A stretch of 43,601 nt of DNA, from NCBI GenBank assembly GCA_018398765.1, contig JAHBMJ010005906.1, positions 17,040 through 60,640 of the forward strand. Reading direction: 5' to 3'. The notes under the pieces are model-generated. The model searched no databases, had not been told where the DNA came from, and saw only the letters and a program-made list of their open reading frames with translations. This document shows positions 39,201 through 43,601 of this stretch, piece by piece. How positions within the stretch are numbered: the stretch's first letter is position 1; each line of letters starts with the position of its first letter. The DNA is from Chromera velia (lineage: Eukaryota; Sar; Chromeraceae). A program made the position numbers and the translations under genes.

Positions 39201-40092
39201 AAAAGCCGCACCGTCCCTCTGTCACTAGTGAAAATATAGGAACTGTTTTCCGTGGCACGCCCTCGCCAATGTATTCACTCATAGTTGATGCCTCCATCAG
39301 AAGGAGTGCTACATCATAGTACAGTTCACTGCTTGTATTCATGCTTCTGCTTGTGTCTGCTGGCAAGAGAGACACCAGCACAGGAAATCGTGTCCACGTG
39401 GAAAGTCTTCGTCGAGAGACCAGGGGCAAACGTTCGAAGAATGTTGGTGCACGTTCATGCGGAGCACCCTGTCTCCACAAAAACATATTGCGAATTCCCT
39501 GTCTCGCGGGTCGGCCCGAAATGGAGAACTCAAGGCAGACGTCAGATTGAGGTGAAGAGGGAGTCTTTTCTTCTGACGATCATAGAGGTGTCGTGTGCCT
39601 TGACTTGCTCCTGCACGTGCAATCTCTTGCAGAGGGTCGGTGGAGGCCCTGGAGGGACCGTGCTGGGGCGACGACAGAGCATAATCCATCCTACTGCCGC
39701 GTGCCTTCAAGCATTTGTCTTGACGAGATACGCGCCCAAAAGACAAGAAGGCCAGAAGCACACCCATGCAGTCCCCATCGTGGTACTCGTCCCCTCCCCC
39801 CTCTTCGTACTCGTCCTACTCTCCCAAGAGTTCCCTAGAGTGTTGCGAAGTCGAGCGAAGGTGTGGCAAAAATGAACAATACCGATGGACTGGTGGTGGG
39901 TTACATGCAGAAGGAAAGGCTTGTAAGAAAAATTGACTGCTACGAGGGAGGTGCTGTCTTGCGAGGTGGCCTCCTTGCAGGAGATACACTGGCACTCTCG
40001 CTCTGAGAGAGAGAAGGAAGGAAGCGGAAGAAAAAAGGGAACGAAGGAAGGAACTGAATGGCTACGCGCGTTCTGTACCATCATGGAGGTTG

Positions 40093-40817
40093 TCAGTGTT
40101 CCACTTGAAGAGCTTTGTGTTTCACCCGAATCCGAATTCCTGTAGAACGGGGAGAAACGAAGGCTTTCTTCGGTTCCAAAAGCAGTTGTGCATTTGAGAA
40201 TTTTGCAACAGAGAGGGCTAGGTGCATGCTCAAAATAATTCGACAGCGCGGCGACACCTTCTCTTCCGAGGCAGACAGAAAACACACATAGCCGAAATCT
40301 TCTCCGGGAAAAGACAACGCTCGCAGTATGAAAAAGGTTTTCGCTTTCTTTGAGACATGTGACTTTCGTAAAAAGAGAAAAAGGACGGCACAAAAAAAAA
40401 CAAAATAGCGAGATGAATCGAATACGGACTTGAGCTGCTCCGCCAATTCATCCTCCAAAAGTTCCTCGTTGTCCCCCGTTCCCCGTCGGGATTTCCTCAG
40501 ACTTTTGTCTTGGCGGGCAGCGCCACGAAGCCGGAGAACCAGAAAGAGACATGAGTCTTCCTCAACAGAACTCTCGAATACAGCCTTCGAATCGTCCAGT
40601 CGTCTTCCCGCAAAGATGAGACGCTGATCATTTCGGTGGACACCCGTTTTTTTCTCGTATTTGTGGTGGATGCATGCAATCGTGTTCCCGTCTCACTCAC
40701 CTGATCCCACGCTTCAACCGCGCTTTCGGAATCACCTGGAACATCCACCCCAAAACTCTCACACCATGCATGCTTGTCCTTATATGACAGGGCTGCGAAG
40801 GGGTCTGACGAAAACAT
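40093..40817 (-). CDS. Ubiquitin-like domain protein, two exons
   Basis: Exon 1 (40817-40701, 39 codons: MFSSDPFAALSYKDKHAWCE ... VEAWDQ) ends at GTGAGTGAG. Exon 2 starts at 40623 after AAATGATCAG in phase 0 and reads RLIFAGRRLDDSKAVFESSV, EEDSCLFLVLRLRG, matching the second half of ubiquitin (QRLIFAGKQLEDG ... LHLVLRLRGG) with the last Gly changed to Ala. The fold's first half is barely recognisable, about 12 residues short before DQRLIFAG. The tail is KSLRKSRRGTGDNEELLEDE, then a hydrophobic segment (YFVFFCAVLFLFL), which may be a membrane anchor or intron, with the frame ending at 40093. Confidence 0.55.
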
Positions 40818-40854
40818 GATGCATGGGTGTACACAAAGTGCACAACCCGGGGTA

Positions 40855-41255
40855 GCGAGAAGCTTCTCCTATACAGGCCGTTGTTGTCGAAAAGGCTGGA
40901 TCCTGTGGTGATGAGCTCATTTGCAATGTTGGAAACTCTCTGTTGATACGCTGTTCGTCTGAGGCGCCTTGCAAAGAAGACACTGAAACCTTTCAGCGGA
41001 AGCCACTCGCGACGGGTTTTCTTGAAATCGGTTTTGTTGGCGAGAACACTGGTCTCTTCTTCAATCGCTGCGGCAATTTCTTTTTCAATCTGGGAAACGG
41101 ACACCATCGTTGCAGGGCGGCACAAAGCTTCTCATGTGCTGGTGCACACGGTCCCACAACGGAAACAATGCCTCCAAAGGCAGCAATGGCAAGCAGCACT
41201 TTTGCGTGAGTTCTGCGCACGACAAAGAGACCCACAAGTGACTTCCCCACCCCCT
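40855..41255 (-). CDS. Unknown exon(s) upstream of the ubiquitin-like gene
   Basis: After a TTTGCAG acceptor near 41256: GVGKSLVGLFVVRRTHAKVL, LAIAAFGGIVSVVGPCAPAH. After a frame change, from an ATG at 41107, comes MVSVSQIEKEIAAAIEEETS, VLANKTDFKKTRREWLPLKG and TAYQQRVSNIANELITTGSS to a donor-like GGGTTGTG near 40850. It has one hydrophobic segment followed by a helical region. It could be the 5' part of the ubiquitin-like gene, but the phase to the next exon does not fit. 41270-41740 shows only weak frames. Confidence 0.35.
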
Positions 41256-41743
41256 GCAAAGGAAGACCATGCCCCCGCACCCTCAACACCACGAGAACCA
41301 ACCGTGTGGCAGTCCCCCCCCTCCCTCGCAGGGACCCCACACGGCAGGTCACATTCCCCTCCGTAGACCTCGCTGTATAGGCCCCGCTTCACAGCAATTT
41401 GAAGGAGGTGAATTTCCATTCATCCCCCTTCACGGAGGCCAGAGCCCCAACTCACTCTCGACCTCATTCCCTCCGTACTTTGCTTTTTGGAGGGCAGCTC
41501 TGCCACTGCTTCGTCCTCCAAGACCGGCACAAGCGTTGATGACAGCCGGTGCGGTAGTGCACGGGCTGCACTCGAGGCTAGCGAGTGAGATGGAGGGGGG
41601 ACCGACCGGGAAGCAACTGCGGCCCTGAAGCCCTCCTTAACGACTCTGACTCCTTCAGTCGGGACTGCAGCTTGAGTATCACCGCAGCCGAGACGCTTGC
41701 GTGTGCGACAGGCATTCTCGTGTCTGCAGCGACGCACGCATCT

Positions 41744-42363
41744 CTATACTATGCCTCCCTCTCCTTTCCGAGCGCTTCCTTGCTGCCTCTCCTGGACCTG
41801 CTTCTGCGAGGGCCCCCCCTTCTTTGAAGCAGAGGCAGCAATTGTTCTTCCCTGAGGGAAGAAGGAGAAGGAATTCTGGGAGAGGACAGTCACAGTCTTT
41901 CCGCTGCAATTCCGATGAACAGCCGCCCCTACCCGATTCAGGGGTGGGTGGGGACTTACTTGACATAGGGTCGACAAGCGAGAGCAGTTTGGAGCTCGTG
42001 CTCCCAGGTGTTGAAGTACTTTGCACCCATCACTGTGCACAGAGCCCTCGCGTAGTCCCAGGAGTTGTGCCACAATCGACGGTATTGCTGGCCGTCCCAT
42101 GTCTGCAGGCGCGCCAAGTAGTTGGCGCACCGAAAGAAATCGTTCCGGCGATCGCCCTCAAAGACGGCGACACGGTAGCTCCGTTCCCCATCGATGTGTG
42201 TTTGGGACCGCCGCCACTGCCTCGCAGGATGACCGTCGCCTTGCATGACCGTGCAAGGCCCCGGTTCCCTTTCGGTACTCGGCCTCTCATGCAGCCTCTC
42301 GACCTGCCCCCCTGGGCCATCTCTCTTCTTTCCCGGACGAGATACCGAAGTGCCCTCATGCAA
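41744..42363 (-). CDS. Two-exon gene of unknown function
   Basis: Exon 1 from the ATG at 42363 (MHEGTSVSRPGKKRDGPGGQ) to 41960 contains SQTHIDGERSYRVAVFEGDR, NDFFRCANYLARLQTWDGQQ and WDYARALCTVMGAKYFNTWE, ending RPYV-AA before a perfect GTAAGT. Exon 2 (41903-41744) after CGGAATTGCAG completes the Asn codon and reads GKTVTVLSQNSFSFFPQGRT with a Gln/Lys/Ser-rich tail and stop. The total is 187 residues with clean splice phases. The start is the first ATG; a later one at 42243 is possible. Many Trp/Tyr residues suggest a folded domain, unrecognised. Confidence 0.6.
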
Positions 42364-42710
42364 ATTTGCAGAAGGACCAGAAAGGAAGAAGAGAATTCAT
42401 GTGCGAAAGACTGGAGCACACGTTTGCCTATGCAGAGAAGAGAAAGTAGATCGAGCAGACGTCCATGCAGAAAGCCACAAAACAAGGAAAAGGCGTGAAC
42501 GTGTTTAGCCAAATGCAGAATTCGGATGGCAACTCGAAGCTGAGGACTGTTTTTGAATTAAGAGATGGACCAAAGACCTCGGCAAAGACACCCTTCAGCT
42601 CAGCTGAGGAAGAGATACGTGTATTCTCAAACTACACTCACCATGCAACTCAACAGGCTGACCGTATAGCCGTACAGATTCCACGCGGATCTCTGAGGAT
42701 CGAGCTCCCC

Positions 42711-43242
42711 TCAGTCATGGTGCCCCCCACCCGCTCTCCTGCCTGCCTGGCGCTCCGGAAGGGGATCCATGCATGGAGACATCTCCGGAGGCCTTCCTCT
42801 CCAAGCACCCCGAGCGGCGTGCGGGTAGATATGGCGACCGAAGAGCGCTCGAACGACGAACATTACCCAGAAGAAGGCTGAAGCGAGCGATACCGTGACT
42901 TTGTTTGTTTCGTGGGGTGCGAGGAGGCTGGTTACCTTCTGTGCTTCGGAAAGGACTGGAGCATCACTGACCTCCGATATCAGACTTGGCCCTCCTCCCT
43001 TAAGGCAGCTTGTACAAAGGTGCATGGGAGCGTTTCACACCCTTGGCTGGATCTACCGCCACTGTTGGGTTGGTCTCTGGTTCGACAACCACTTGTGGTC
43101 GGACGGCGTACCAGATGTCCTTATGAATTCTGACTGACTGACTCTTTTGGATCTCGTCGATGGTGCTGTTGAGAGAGGAACCCCAGATCTGTGAAGAGTC
43201 GTCCGGAGGTGCTGTGTCGCGTTCAGCATCTTGGAATTTGGG
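42711..43242 (-). CDS. Unknown gene with one membrane segment, last exon
   Basis: The exon starts near 43242 after ATATCATTTCAG: TPKFQDAERDTAPPDDSSQI, WGSSLNSTIDEIQKSQSVRI, HKDIWYAVRPQVVVEPETNP and KGVKRSHAPLYKL. Near 43005 the frame changes to GPSLISEVSDAPVLSEAQKV, TSLLAPHETNKVTVSLASAF, FWVMFVVRALFG (hydrophobic) and a basic Pro/Arg-rich tail ending at 42711. Probably one reading frame with a one-base error or mutation. Upstream exons lie beyond the CA-rich stretch at 43500 or off the right edge. No family recognised; 42370-42710 shows nothing. Confidence 0.4.
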
Positions 43243-43601
43243 AGTTTCTGAAATGATATGAAAGAGAAGGCAAGACAGTGGAGCGGGAAACAACACTGTT
43301 GCGTTGAGCTTTGAATGTGGACATGTGGATCGAATACTTATGAGAACGAAGCCCCCCCCTAGCCCCCCCCCCATCTCTATCCATAGTACGTCCCGCTGAG
43401 GGGCACACAGAGTCCCTTCCTGGATTGCAGAATATTGCAGGATTGACAGTCGAAGTGAATTAATGTCTAGGAGGGCAAATGAACGAAGCAAAGCGACAAA
43501 GGCACAAACACGGGCACACACATTTACACGTACATTCACACAAACCCAGACACCTAGATTCACAGACACACACATACGGAAAGGGGAGAGAGAGAGGGGG
43601 G

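Noticed and set aside
39707-40393. 228-codon minus frame
   Set aside because: It overlaps the ubiquitin-like gene's tail in another frame, lacks splice support and has low-complexity Ser/Phe/Leu composition.
1-43601. tRNA, rRNA or telomeric repeats
   Set aside because: No cloverleaf with a T-arm, no conserved rRNA segment and no TTTAGGG-type array were seen.

Overview
The window looks like nuclear DNA of an intron-rich protist. GT..AG introns of roughly 40-300 bases with pyrimidine-rich TGCAG acceptors, many CA/GT/GA microsatellites, several minisatellites, frequent TGCATGCA-type palindromes and many decayed transposons fit an alveolate alga of the chromerid kind (Chromera velia comes to mind). 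That assignment is inference from style, not from a marker gene. Most genes are multi-exon on the minus strand; few can be named.

Layout. 1-2328 is the 5' part of a minus-strand gene running off the left edge; 2500-2935 is a TCGCGA-rich palindromic block next to another minus exon (2936-3280). 3640-5490 holds a 12-bp minisatellite and a composite of two dispersed repeats whose other copies lie at 30079-30852 and 35887-36180; one of them carries the glycine-loop end of a protein kinase. 5750-9400 is a graveyard of coding fragments: Ty1/copia reverse transcriptase, a ubiquitin-like domain broken by a frameshift, and a Tc1/IS630-type DDE transposase end. 9455-10226 is a minus-strand gene.

10241-13737 (plus) is the most striking region: an intronless block encoding a Pif1-type SF1 helicase, a GIY-YIG nuclease with a long acidic tail, and a J-domain (DnaJ-like) protein. 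The last helicase motif, the nuclease and the J domain share one reading frame, interrupted only by two TGA codons, so the block reads like a decayed or recoded single polyprotein. I do not recognise this domain set as a standard transposon or viral cassette.

13740-20300 contains a 58-bp minisatellite, a few unknown minus exons, a possible transposase remnant and a second copia fragment. 20683-23052 (minus) is a multi-exon DEAD-box-type helicase whose exon phases all agree but whose helicase motifs are altered. 23500-24450 holds a membrane-protein exon and a coiled-coil exon. 24530-26583 is an hAT-like (DUF659) transposase locus with a GGAACC repeat array at one side and an 11-bp minisatellite inside. 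26700-30100 has further minus exons, one with in-frame 45-bp repeats and one encoding a membrane protein. 31480-36180 holds MAPK-like kinase fragments and a small two-exon gene (35028-35536). 36390-43600 has more minus-strand exons: MORN repeat, SNF2-like fragment, ubiquitin-like protein, a two-exon gene at 41744-42363, and a membrane protein.

Many reading frames break close to C/G or A/T homopolymers, and there is one N (25843), so sequence error and true pseudogenisation cannot always be told apart here. No rRNA, tRNA or CRISPR array was seen.
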